DNA from: Kineosporia babensis
GTDB lineage: Bacteria > Actinomycetota > Actinomycetes > Actinomycetales > Kineosporiaceae
DNA length: 64,000 nucleotides
Direction: 5' to 3'
Assembly (NCBI RefSeq): GCF_021129305.1
Contig: NZ_JAJOMB010000015.1
Location: forward strand, 1-64,000
The notes below the pieces were generated by a model. That model was not told the origin of the DNA and made no database searches. It saw only the letters and a list, made by a program, of their open reading frames with translations. Positions 1 through 7,506 of the stretch are shown here, piece after piece (the stretch's first letter is position 1; each line of letters starts with the position of its first letter). The translations under genes were made by a program, and so were the position numbers.

Positions 1-11
1 GAAATTTAATA

Positions 12-72
12 CAGAAGGGGTGGCCCCCGTCCGAGCTTGAAAGAGCTTGGACGGCGCGGGCCGCCCCTTCTG
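12..72. terminator. Large imperfect hairpin, probable bidirectional terminator
   Basis: The left arm (12-38) and right arm (44-72) form a long, nearly complementary stem with a few bulges around a loop of about five bases. The arms begin with cagaagggg and end with ccccttctg. A/T-rich stretches flank it on both sides. It would end a gene entering from the left, or the possible minus-strand ORF that stops at 84. Confidence 0.7.
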
Positions 73-83
73 CATTTTGCCGG

Positions 84-275
84 CTAGGCGTTGGGCTGGC
101 CGCCACGCAGCTCGTCTAAGGCCTTATCTAAGGGGTCCGGTCCCGGCCGCCCACATCTGAGGTCCAATGAGGGCTCGTACTGCGTGATCTCCCGATCCTC
201 CGGACCGGGCCTTAGCGCGAAGGTTGGTGTATCGGAAAGCACGAGCAGCCAATCAGCTGGGGGAACGCAATGCAC
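84..275 (-). CDS. Possible small hypothetical protein (63 aa)
   Basis: I do not recognise this protein. The ATG start is at 275 and the TAG stop at 84-86, with the large hairpin 12-72 directly downstream on this strand. In the stretch I checked, most third codon positions are G or C, but two TTA leucine codons occur close together near the C-terminus, which is rare in DNA of this GC content. The predicted product is soluble, acidic and proline-rich, with no signal peptide or membrane segment. It overlaps the opposite-strand ORF starting at 270 by a few bases. The terminator placement favours a real gene. The short length and lack of similarity leave it doubtful. Confidence 0.3.
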   Translation of the reverse strand: MHCVPPADWLLVLSDTPTFALRPGPEDREITQYEPSLDLRCGRPGPDPLDKALDELRGGQPNA

Positions 276-611
276 ACGTCATGGAGTGGCACTCCGCAAG
301 ACCTGACTTCAGCCACGGCAGCCGGTCTCACTCGTGGGCAGAGCCTGCCGTACCAGCGTCTGGAGGGATTTGCCGAGGCGGAGATGCGTTACCGGCAGCA
401 GCGGATGCTGGCGGAGGTCTCCGGCCGGCGTTCCTCGCGGAGCCGGTGCACCAGCCCCGGCGGCAGCACCGGTCCGGTCGGCGGCACCGGCCAGGAAAAG
501 TCGCAGGCGCAACACGGGGGAATGGTGACACGATGGACAACGTGGCTTTCGTCGGTTCTGCCGCGCCGTTCGTCGCGCGAGTCGGCCAACTCGAGCGCCT
601 GCGCGAACTGA
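270..611 (+). CDS. Possible small ORF overlapping the LuxR gene start
   Basis: The ATG at 270 follows a purine-rich ggggga at about the right distance. Codons up to about 530 have the G/C third positions expected here, and the product contains a charged helix (EAEMRYRQQRMLAE) like those of many small actinobacterial proteins. It runs 79 bases into the LuxR gene in another frame, and that last part is probably only the shadow of the LuxR codons. It could be a translationally coupled leader protein. It could also be chance in high-GC DNA. I know no family for it. Confidence 0.35.
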   Translation: MHTSWSGTPQDLTSATAAGLTRGQSLPYQRLEGFAEAEMRYRQQRMLAEVSGRRSSRSRCTSPGGSTGPVGGTGQEKSQAQHGGMVTRWTTWLSSVLPRRSSRESANSSACAN

Positions 612-3600
612 TGGCGCTGGCCCGCTCCGGCACGGCCACGGGGGTGGTCATCGGCGGCGATGCCGGAGTGGGCAAGACGCGCACCATCACGGAGGCCGGG
701 CAGCACGCGGCGTCCACCGGCTTCTTGGTCCTGACCGGGCGTTGTGTCGACCTGGGTATGGGGTCCCTGCCATATCTGCCCTTCGCAGAGGCCCTTTCCC
801 AACCGTTGCGGTGGGGAGAGCGGGACCGCCCCGATCAGGAGCGAGTGGCCCAGGTTGTTCGCGAGGTGGCCGAACAGCGTCCCAACCTGGCTCAGATCAT
901 CGGGGCGGCGGCCGATTCTGTGCCGCGCAGCCTCGGTGAGGCCGGCCTCGACCGGCTGGCCTTGTTCGAGGCGGTGTCGCATCTGCTCGGGCGCGTGTCC
1001 GGCGAGGTTGCTCCGGTGCTTCTCGTCCTCGAAGACCTGCACTGGGCCGACGCTTCCACCCGAGATCTGGTCCGGTTCCTGTTCAGCAGGCTCGGCCCGG
1101 ACCGTCTGCTGGTGCTGGCCAGCTACCGGGCCGACGATCTGCACCGGCGCCATCCCCTGAGGCCGTTGGTCGGAGAGCTGGCTCGTCTGCCGCGGGTCGA
1201 GCAGATGCAGTTGCCGCCGCTGTCCAAGGCCGAGCTCGGTCAGCTGCTGGCCGGGGTCACCGGTGCTCCGCTCAAGCCTGCTCTCCTGCGGCGCATCGCG
1301 GCTCGATCCGCAGGAAACCCTTACTACGCCCAGGAGATTCTGGCGGCCGGCGAAGACGGGCGGTTGCCGGCCGGGCTCACCGATGTGCTGCTCGAACGGC
1401 TGGAGCAGCTGTCGGACCCGGCCAAGAAGGTGGTGCGCCTGGCCTCGGTTCTTGGTTCGGCCCGCATCGAGGATTCGATCCTGCGGGCGGTTGCCGGTGA
1501 CAACGACACGCGTGACCGGCTGAGCGGCGACGAACTGGAGGTTGCGCTGCGCGAAGCCGTGGCTCAGCAGGTCCTCGTGCCGGAAGAGCTGGACCGCTAC
1601 CGCTTCCGGCACGCTCTGCTGCAGGAGGCCGTCTACTCGGACCTGTTGCCCGGTGAACGGGTGCGCTTGCACAAGGCCGTGGCCACCTGCCTCAAACCGA
1701 TCATCGGCACGCCCGGCGCCCGCGGTGTCGCGGCCGAGGTGGCTCGGCACAGCCTGGCCGCCAACGACATGCCCAGCGCCCTGAACGCCTCGCTTCAAGC
1801 AGCTGGCTTCGCTGCGCGGGGAAATGCGCCGGCCGAAGCCCTGCAGCATTACGAACAGGCCCTTCAACTCTGGGATGTCGTGCCGCCCGAGCAGCATGCG
1901 CAGCAGCTGCCGCGCAGCGCGGTCAGCCTGCAGGCCGCCGATGCGGCCAGCGATGCCGGGCTCCACGAGCGAGCGGTCGATCTGGCTACCGCTGCCACCG
2001 AAGAAGCCGAAGGCGAAGCGGATTTCCCCGCTGCCGCCAAGGCCCGGGCCACCCTGTCGCTGCACACCTACCAGGTGGATCGGCCTCGCGAAGCGCGTGA
2101 GCATGCCCTGCGGGTGATCGGCGACCTGGCGGACGACGAGGCCCCTTCGCCCGCCCGGGCTCTGGCCTGGGCCATGGTCGCGCGCATCCATCTAGGCTTC
2201 GGCGAGCCGTCCGACGCGATGAAGGCGGTGACGCCGGGCCTGGTCGAAGCTCAGAACCTGGGTATGACCGCCCTCCAGGTCGATCTGCTCACCTCTCAGG
2301 CGGTGGCCGAAGGCATGCTCCGCCGGGATGAGGAGTCGTCCCGGTCCTACCGGCTGGCCCGCGCTGCCGCCGAGATGTCCGGTGACACAGCCGGTACCGT
2401 CCGGGTGCTCTACAACATCGCGATCAACCATCTGGACCAGGGCAATCTGGCCGCCGGCATCTCCAAGCTGCTGATCGCGATCGAGGTGGCCGACGCCAAC
2501 GGGCTGACCGCCAGCATGTACGGAGCCAACGCCCGGCGTCTGCTGATCACCACGCTCTGGCACGTCGGCGACGTCAAAGGCGCTCTCGGTGTGGTCCGCC
2601 CCGACACCGGCTCCGCCCGCCTGCCCATGTCACTCGTCACCCATCTACGGCTGATCGAGTTGCCGGTCATCGCCGCCCGCGATCCGGAACAGGTGCTGCG
2701 GTCCGACGACTGGCTGGTGATCGGCGACGACGCCTGGGAGCGGCAGGTACTGCACACCGCCCGCGCCGAGGCTCTGGCCTGGCTGGGGCAGTGGGAAGAA
2801 GCAGCCGTGCAGACCCGCTACGCCCTGGACTACGTGCTTACCGACTCCGAACCCTGGCACTTGTCCGGCGTCGCGATTGATGCCCGGGGTGTGAGCGTTC
2901 TGGCTGACGGTGCCGAGAATGCCCGTGCTCAGGGCAATTCCGAGGCCGAGCAGTTCGCTCTCGCCGAGATCGAGCAGTTCCTCGAGGACGGCCGCACCCG
3001 GGGTCGGCTCGGACTGCCCCGCCGCGGTGTGATGGGCCCAGAAGGCATTGCCTGGCTGGCCCGACTCGAACTCGAATGGGCTCGGGCCCAAGGCAAGGAC
3101 ACTGCAGCCGCCTGGCTGGAGCTGGCCGAGGCCTTCGAAGGGGTATCGGTCTACGAGGTTGCTCGGGCCCGATGGCGGGCGGCTGTCGGCTTGATCCGCG
3201 AGGACAAGAAGGCCGAGGCCGGCGAGCAGATCCTGCTGGCTTACACGAACGCCGCCCGGCTGGGGGCAGTGCCACTGATCCGCAGGCTGGAGCCGCTCGC
3301 TCAGCAGACCGGCGTCGCCCTGCCCAGCACCGATCTCACGGCCGAAGAAAGCCTCACAGCCGAAGGAAGCCTCGTAGGGGAAGCGAACCAGGAAGGTGAA
3401 CGGGACCACGCCGACGAGCGACTAACCGCCGGCGGAGGCAGACCGCAGAACGGAAGTAGCCCCGTAGACGAAGCACATCCGATCGAGCCGCGGAAGTCGG
3501 CTGGCGAACGAAAACCTTTCGCCAGCACCGCTGAACCGGCTCTGACCCCTCGTGAACGAGAAGTCATGGCGCTCGTCGCGGAGGGCCTGACCAATCGGGC

Positions 3601-3730
3601 GATCGGCGAACGGCTCTACATCAGCGAGAAGACGGCCAGTGTCCACGTCTCCAACGTCCTGGCCAAGGTCGGGGCTTCCGGGCGGACCGAAGCCGTGGCC
3701 ATCATGAGCCGGCTGGGCCTGATCAGCTGA
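533..3730 (+). CDS. Large ATP-binding LuxR-family transcriptional regulator (LAL/STAND type)
   Basis: A 1065-residue cytoplasmic regulator. Residues 42-49 (GDAGVGKT) are a Walker A motif in an AAA/STAND domain. A Walker B-like segment (LLVLEDLHWAD) follows near residue 165. The middle is long, alpha-helical and TPR-like. The last 65 residues are a GerE/LuxR helix-turn-helix (LTPREREVMALVAEGLTNRA onward). The family is known to bind ATP and an inducer, then activate transcription of nearby genes. The inducer is unknown here. I chose the ATG at 533 because it gives the usual N-terminus (FVGSAAPFVARVGQLERL) just before the Walker A motif and has ggggga upstream. The frame stays open back to 224, but that stretch looks non-coding. 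A Glu/Gly-rich linker (about residues 930-1000) has short repeats related to EESLTAEGSLVGE. Confidence 0.9.
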   Translation: MDNVAFVGSAAPFVARVGQLERLRELMALARSGTATGVVIGGDAGVGKTRTITEAGQHAASTGFLVLTGRCVDLGMGSLPYLPFAEALSQPLRWGERDRPDQERVAQVVREVAEQRPNLAQIIGAAADSVPRSLGEAGLDRLALFEAVSHLLGRVSGEVAPVLLVLEDLHWADASTRDLVRFLFSRLGPDRLLVLASYRADDLHRRHPLRPLVGELARLPRVEQMQLPPLSKAELGQLLAGVTGAPLKPALLRRIAARSAGNPYYAQEILAAGEDGRLPAGLTDVLLERLEQLSDPAKKVVRLASVLGSARIEDSILRAVAGDNDTRDRLSGDELEVALREAVAQQVLVPEELDRYRFRHALLQEAVYSDLLPGERVRLHKAVATCLKPIIGTPGARGVAAEVARHSLAANDMPSALNASLQAAGFAARGNAPAEALQHYEQALQLWDVVPPEQHAQQLPRSAVSLQAADAASDAGLHERAVDLATAATEEAEGEADFPAAAKARATLSLHTYQVDRPREAREHALRVIGDLADDEAPSPARALAWAMVARIHLGFGEPSDAMKAVTPGLVEAQNLGMTALQVDLLTSQAVAEGMLRRDEESSRSYRLARAAAEMSGDTAGTVRVLYNIAINHLDQGNLAAGISKLLIAIEVADANGLTASMYGANARRLLITTLWHVGDVKGALGVVRPDTGSARLPMSLVTHLRLIELPVIAARDPEQVLRSDDWLVIGDDAWERQVLHTARAEALAWLGQWEEAAVQTRYALDYVLTDSEPWHLSGVAIDARGVSVLADGAENARAQGNSEAEQFALAEIEQFLEDGRTRGRLGLPRRGVMGPEGIAWLARLELEWARAQGKDTAAAWLELAEAFEGVSVYEVARARWRAAVGLIREDKKAEAGEQILLAYTNAARLGAVPLIRRLEPLAQQTGVALPSTDLTAEESLTAEGSLVGEANQEGERDHADERLTAGGGRPQNGSSPVDEAHPIEPRKSAGERKPFASTAEPALTPREREVMALVAEGLTNRAIGERLYISEKTASVHVSNVLAKVGASGRTEAVAIMSRLGLIS

Positions 3731-3737
3731 GCTCCGG

Positions 3738-3887
3738 TAGTCGCCGGTGGCAGCAACGGGGATAGTCGCCGGCGGTAACACCAGGGGTAATCGCCGGCGG
3801 CAGGAACGGGGGTAGTCGTCGATGGCAGCAACGGGGGTAGTCGCCGGCGGCAGCAACAGGAGTAATCGCCGATGGCAGCAACGGGCG
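3738..3887. repeat. Six exact-period 25-bp tandem repeats
   Basis: Units start at 3738, 3763, 3788, 3813, 3838 and 3863, each exactly 25 bp. The consensus begins tagtcgccggcggcagcaac and ends with a run of G. Copies differ at a few positions each. Because 25 is not a multiple of three, the array is unlikely to encode a repeat protein. It starts eight bases after the stop of the LuxR regulator and ends 100 bases before the next gene. Confidence 0.9.
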
Positions 3888-3890
3888 CAT

Positions 3891-3936
3891 GGCTTCGGTG
3901 CGGCCACAGACGGGTTCGTCGGCGCTCCCGGGGGCA
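3891..3936. repeat. 46-bp dispersed repeat, copy 1
   Basis: This sequence recurs at 42622-42667 in the same orientation. The last 28 positions are identical (gacgggttcgtcggcgctcc, then cgggggca) and the first 18 differ at four. Here it lies between the 25-bp array and the promoter-proximal region of the LigB-like gene, outside any credible ORF. Copy 2 is inside a coding region on the opposite strand. Confidence 0.8.
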
Positions 3937-3987
3937 CGAAGAACGTCCTTCGGTGGAGAACCGAGCGCGCGGGTTTAGGCTCTCGGG

Positions 3988-4812
3988 GTGCTAGCCGCTG
4001 CGTTCGTCCCGGGTCCGCCCTTGCTGGTTCCAGCCCTCACCGGCGCTCCGGCCAGAACCGCGCCGGGGGAAGACCGCGTCCCCGAAGACCGCGTCCCCAA
4101 CGGCCAGGTCGTGCGTCCCGATATCGAGGACAGCGCAGGCATGGCAGCCGGTGCCGGGGTGTCGGTCGCCGATCTGACCGCTCCGCTGCTGGCCGCCTGC
4201 GACCAGGCCATCTCTAGTCTGGTCGGTGTAGCACCCCAGACGTTGGTGGTGGTCGGCGCGGGCGAACGCACCTGGCGTCACCCGTCCGAAGCATGGGGCA
4301 CACTCACGGGGTTCGGCGTGGCGGTCGAGGCCCCGAACCAGCACGCGGACTCGGCTCCCGAGCTTCCCCTGTCGCTGACCATCGCGCGCTGGCTGCTGGA
4401 GCGGGTCGGATGGACCGGCAAACTGGTTCTTCAGGAAGTCGCCGCCACTGCCTCGGTGCCGGACTGCCTCGAACTGGGCCACTCGCTCGACCAGCAAGCC
4501 GGACCGGACACGGCCTGGCTGGTGGTGGGTGATGGAACCAACCGGCGGGGGATCAGGTCGCCCGGCTTCGAGGACCCTCTGGCCAAGGACTTCGATGCCG
4601 AGGTGGCCAAAGCCCTGGTCGGCGTCGATCCCGATGCGTTGTCCGCCCTCGACCCCCAGCGGGCCGACGAGCTCGGCTGCGTCGGACGGGCCTGCTGGCA
4701 GGTGATCGCCGGGGCCCTGGACGAGCCGGGCTCGGCCGCTGCCACCCTGCGTTACGAGGGAGCCCCGTTCGGCGTGGCCTACTTGGTGGCCGACTGGCAG
4801 TTCAGGGCGTAA
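3988..4812 (+). CDS. Class III extradiol dioxygenase-like (LigB-type) protein
   Basis: A 274-residue protein of the LigB-like family usually found just upstream of miaA and dapF in actinobacteria, which matches its position here. The start is GTG at 3988. The N-terminus (MLAAAFVPGPPLLVPAL) matches the family opening, but the usual PHPP with its metal-ligand histidine reads PGPP here, so iron-dependent ring cleavage may be lost. Residues about 28-38 contain a short duplication (EDRVPEDRVP). The substrate is unknown for this actinobacterial branch, and the linkage to miaA/dapF is conserved without a known reason. The identification rests on the N-terminal motif, length and neighbourhood. Confidence 0.7.
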   Translation: MLAAAFVPGPPLLVPALTGAPARTAPGEDRVPEDRVPNGQVVRPDIEDSAGMAAGAGVSVADLTAPLLAACDQAISSLVGVAPQTLVVVGAGERTWRHPSEAWGTLTGFGVAVEAPNQHADSAPELPLSLTIARWLLERVGWTGKLVLQEVAATASVPDCLELGHSLDQQAGPDTAWLVVGDGTNRRGIRSPGFEDPLAKDFDAEVAKALVGVDPDALSALDPQRADELGCVGRACWQVIAGALDEPGSAAATLRYEGAPFGVAYLVADWQFRA

Positions 4813-4887
4813 AGGGCGTAGAAGAACGATCTGGGTTCCGGCGTCGGCAAGGCGTTGACGACAAGCGTGGCTGAGGGAATGAACAAC

Positions 4888-5799
4888 ATGATCATCGCGG
4901 TGGTCGGTGCGACCGCTACCGGAAAATCGGACCTGGCGATGGAACTTGCCGAGGCGCTGAACGGCGAGGTGATCAACTCCGACGCCATGCAGCTCTACCG
5001 CGGCATGGACATCGGCACGGCCAAGGTCCCGGTGGCCGAGCGGCGAGGCATCCCGCACCACCTGTTCGACGTGCTCGACGTGACCGAAGAAGCGAGCCTG
5101 GCCGCCTACCAGCGCGACGCCCGGGCTGCGCGCGACGACATCCTGGCCCGGGGTAAGACGCCGATCCTGGCGGGAGGTTCCGGGCTGTACGTACGCGCGG
5201 TTCTCGACCAGTTGGAGATCCCGCCCACCGACCCCCGCGTAAGGCTGCGGTTGGAGCGGGAAGGTGAGCAGGCCGGGGCAGCCGAAATGCACCGGCGTCT
5301 GGCCGAACAGGATCCGGCGGCGGCAATCGCGATCCTGCCCGGCAACATCCGTCGCATTGTCCGGGCGCTGGAGGTCATCGAGATCACCGGCCGCCCGTTC
5401 AGCGCAACCCTGCCCAAGCCCGAGTACGACGTGCCGGCGGTACAGATCGGCCTGCTGGCGCCGCGCGAGGAACTGGACGACCGGATCGCGGCCCGGGTTG
5501 TCCGGATGTGGCAGGCCGGCCTCGTCGAGGAAACCGTGCGACTGGTCTCCGAAGGCCTGCTGGACGGGAAGACCGCACCCCGCGCGCTGGGTTACGCCCA
5601 GGTGCTGCGGATGCTGGAAGGCGAACTGGACGAGGTGGAGGCCCAGGTGGACACGGTCAACACCACCCGGAAGTTCGCCCGGCGGCAGGAGTCCTGGTTC
5701 CGGCGGGACGACCGCGTCACCTGGTTGCCGTATGACGCCCCTGATCTTCGGGAGCAGGCGCTGGCCACGGTCTCGGCCGCAAGTAGCCTTACCTCGTGA
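4888..5799 (+). CDS. miaA: tRNA dimethylallyltransferase
   Basis: Transfers a dimethylallyl group from DMAPP to N6 of A37 in tRNAs that read codons starting with U. It has the P-loop GATATGKS at the N-terminus, the family segment DAMQLYRGMDIGTAKV and the GGSGLYVRAV motif, and about 303 residues, the usual length. Three in-frame starts exist: TTG 4855, ATG 4879 and ATG 4888. I chose 4888 because gaggga at 4873-4878 lies nine bases upstream of it and directly abuts 4879. The stop overlaps the dapF start by four bases (GTGA), so the two are translationally coupled. Confidence 0.95.
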   Translation: MIIAVVGATATGKSDLAMELAEALNGEVINSDAMQLYRGMDIGTAKVPVAERRGIPHHLFDVLDVTEEASLAAYQRDARAARDDILARGKTPILAGGSGLYVRAVLDQLEIPPTDPRVRLRLEREGEQAGAAEMHRRLAEQDPAAAIAILPGNIRRIVRALEVIEITGRPFSATLPKPEYDVPAVQIGLLAPREELDDRIAARVVRMWQAGLVEETVRLVSEGLLDGKTAPRALGYAQVLRMLEGELDEVEAQVDTVNTTRKFARRQESWFRRDDRVTWLPYDAPDLREQALATVSAASSLTS

Positions 5800-6674
5800 C
5801 CACGTTCGCCAAAGGCCACGGCACGGAGAACGACTTCGTGCTGCTCGACGATCCCGAGGGCCGGATCGACCTGACCCCGGAGCTGATCCGCAGCCTCGCC
5901 GACCGCCGCGCCGGGTTGGGCGCCGACGGGGTGATCCGCGTCGTCCGCAGCGCCGCCGCGGGGCAGGACCCGAGCGCCGAGTGGTTCATGGACTACTGGA
6001 ACTCCGACGGCAGCGCCGCCGAGATGTGCGGCAACGGCAGTCGGGTGTTCGTGGCGTACCTACTGCGCCGGGGCTGGGTCAGCCTGGAGGACGGCGAGGA
6101 GCTCAACATCGCGACGCGCGGCGGCGTGATGCCCGTGCGGCGGCGCGGTGAGCTCTTCACCATCGACCTCGGCGCCTGGAAGGTCGCCGGCGGTCCGCCC
6201 GCAGTAGCTGCCGGCAGCGACGTCACCGTCACCTTCCCGGGCCTACCCCCGCTGCCCGGCCTCTCCGTCTCGTTGAGCAACCCGCACGTCGTGGTCGCCC
6301 TGCCCGATGTGGAGACGCTTGCGGCACTGGATCTTTCGGTGCCCCCGATCGTCGACCCGGCTCCGCCGAACGGCACCAACGTCGAGATTGTGGTGCCGCT
6401 GCACGACCAGAGCGTGCGCTCCGAGCTCGGCCATCTGAAGATGCGGGTCCACGAGCGTGGCTCAGGCGAAACCCGCTCATGCGGAACCGGAACCGTGGCG
6501 GCCGCGCTGGCCGCCCGGGCCTGGGGCGGAAACCTCGCCCCGGACCACTGGCGAGTGGACGTACCCGGCGGAACCCTCTACGTCGACGCGGAAGGTACGG
6601 CCAGCGAAGGCGACTCGGCCAAGCTTTCCGGCCCGGCTGTGATCGTGGCCGAAGGCGAACTAGTCACCTCCTGA
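5796..6674 (+). CDS. dapF: Diaminopimelate epimerase
   Basis: Converts LL- to meso-diaminopimelate for lysine and peptidoglycan synthesis, in the cytoplasm and without a cofactor. Both catalytic cysteines are present in their motifs, MCGNGSR in the N-terminal half and SCGTGT in the C-terminal half. It is 292 residues long, slightly above the usual 275. The GTG start overlaps the miaA stop. A hairpin at 6712-6741 ends the unit. Confidence 0.95.
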   Translation: MTTFAKGHGTENDFVLLDDPEGRIDLTPELIRSLADRRAGLGADGVIRVVRSAAAGQDPSAEWFMDYWNSDGSAAEMCGNGSRVFVAYLLRRGWVSLEDGEELNIATRGGVMPVRRRGELFTIDLGAWKVAGGPPAVAAGSDVTVTFPGLPPLPGLSVSLSNPHVVVALPDVETLAALDLSVPPIVDPAPPNGTNVEIVVPLHDQSVRSELGHLKMRVHERGSGETRSCGTGTVAAALAARAWGGNLAPDHWRVDVPGGTLYVDAEGTASEGDSAKLSGPAVIVAEGELVTS

Positions 6675-6711
6675 GCAAGTCGCCACCGTGTCCTCGAACT
6701 GGTAACGAACG

Positions 6712-6741
6712 CTGGGCGCCATTCGTACGCATGGCGCCCAG
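6712..6741. terminator. Bidirectional terminator between dapF and the methyltransferase gene
   Basis: A perfect 11-bp stem (ctgggcgccat / atggcgcccag) with an 8-base loop, placed between two convergent genes. The bases that follow (aacgtccctaatt) closely resemble those after the hairpin at 34105-34146 (aacgtccctgatt). Confidence 0.8.
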
Positions 6742-6748
6742 AACGTCC

Positions 6749-7390
6749 CTAATTGGAAGCCGCAGCCGTGACCCGCAAGACCCGGTAACCCTTGGCGCTA
6801 CCCGCGCGCACCACCGACCAGCCCGTCGGCAACTGGGTCTGCAGCCAGCCGTGCAGGGAGTCGGCCCCGAGGTTGCGCTGCACCACCAGGTGCGCCGAAG
6901 CCTCCGGCAGCAGCCGGGGCAGCCACTTCAGCAGCATGGCGTGCAGTTCCGGCTTACCCACCCGGATCGGCGGATTCGACCAGATCGCCGCGAACCGCAC
7001 CTCGTCCGGCACCTGGTCCGGCTTCACCGGGCGCACCCGCGAAGCTCCCGCCCGCCGGGCGTTCAGGCCGGTCAGCTCCAGGGCCAGCTCGTTCACGTCG
7101 ACCGCCCACACCGTGGCCTGGGGCGAGTGCAGCGCCTGGGTGAGCGCGATCGGCCCCCAGCCGCAGCCCAGGTCGAGCAGATCGCCCTCGGGCGGGGGCG
7201 CGGGCACCTCGCGCAGCAGCACCCGGGTGCCCAGGTCGAGGCGGTCGCCGCTGAACACGCCGCCGGCCGTGGTCACCGTGACTTCACGCCCGGCCAGCAT
7301 GATCTCGACCTCCTGACGGGCGGAGGTCTCTTTCGGCGTACGGAAGTAGTGGGCGCCGGGCTCGGCCGGGCCTGAAGGTTCGCTGGTCAT
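6749..7390 (-). CDS. Class I SAM methyltransferase, RsmC-like small domain
   Basis: A 213-residue protein with the SAM-binding motif LLDLGCGWGPIAL and the N-[PP] motif SNPPIRVGK typical of enzymes that methylate exocyclic amines of guanine, such as RsmC (m2G1207 of 16S rRNA). The N-terminal 'HYFRTPKETSARQ' and 'TTAGGVFSGDRLDLGT' segments match the single-domain RsmC-like proteins of actinobacteria. It is transcribed away from hflX, which starts 116 bases to the right. The rRNA target is inferred from the family. Confidence 0.85.
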   Translation of the reverse strand: MTSEPSGPAEPGAHYFRTPKETSARQEVEIMLAGREVTVTTAGGVFSGDRLDLGTRVLLREVPAPPPEGDLLDLGCGWGPIALTQALHSPQATVWAVDVNELALELTGLNARRAGASRVRPVKPDQVPDEVRFAAIWSNPPIRVGKPELHAMLLKWLPRLLPEASAHLVVQRNLGADSLHGWLQTQLPTGWSVVRAGSAKGYRVLRVTAAASN

Positions 7391-7462
7391 CGCCGTCCAA
7401 GATTAGGGCCCGGCACCGACACTCTTCACCGCGGGCGGGAATCTCACTGGCCACCGCCGCTG

Positions 7463-7491
7463 TTGACATGCAAGGCTGGATGTCGTAAGTC
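7463..7491 (+). promoter_or_regulatory. Possible hflX promoter
   Basis: A perfect -35 hexamer TTGACA (7463-7468), a 17-base spacer and TAAGTC (7486-7491) as a weak -10. It is the only such pair in the gap between the two divergent genes. Transcription would start roughly ten bases before the hflX ATG. Confidence 0.4.
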
Positions 7492-7506
7492 CAGCCGCCC
7501 GACATC

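Noticed and set aside
3738-3887. CRISPR-like array
   Set aside because: The 25-bp units are directly joined with no spacers, and no cas genes are present.
3422-3937. Minus-strand ORF across the end of the LuxR gene and the 25-bp array
   Set aside because: It is formed by the tandem repeat and the antisense frame of the LuxR linker, and it has no start signals.
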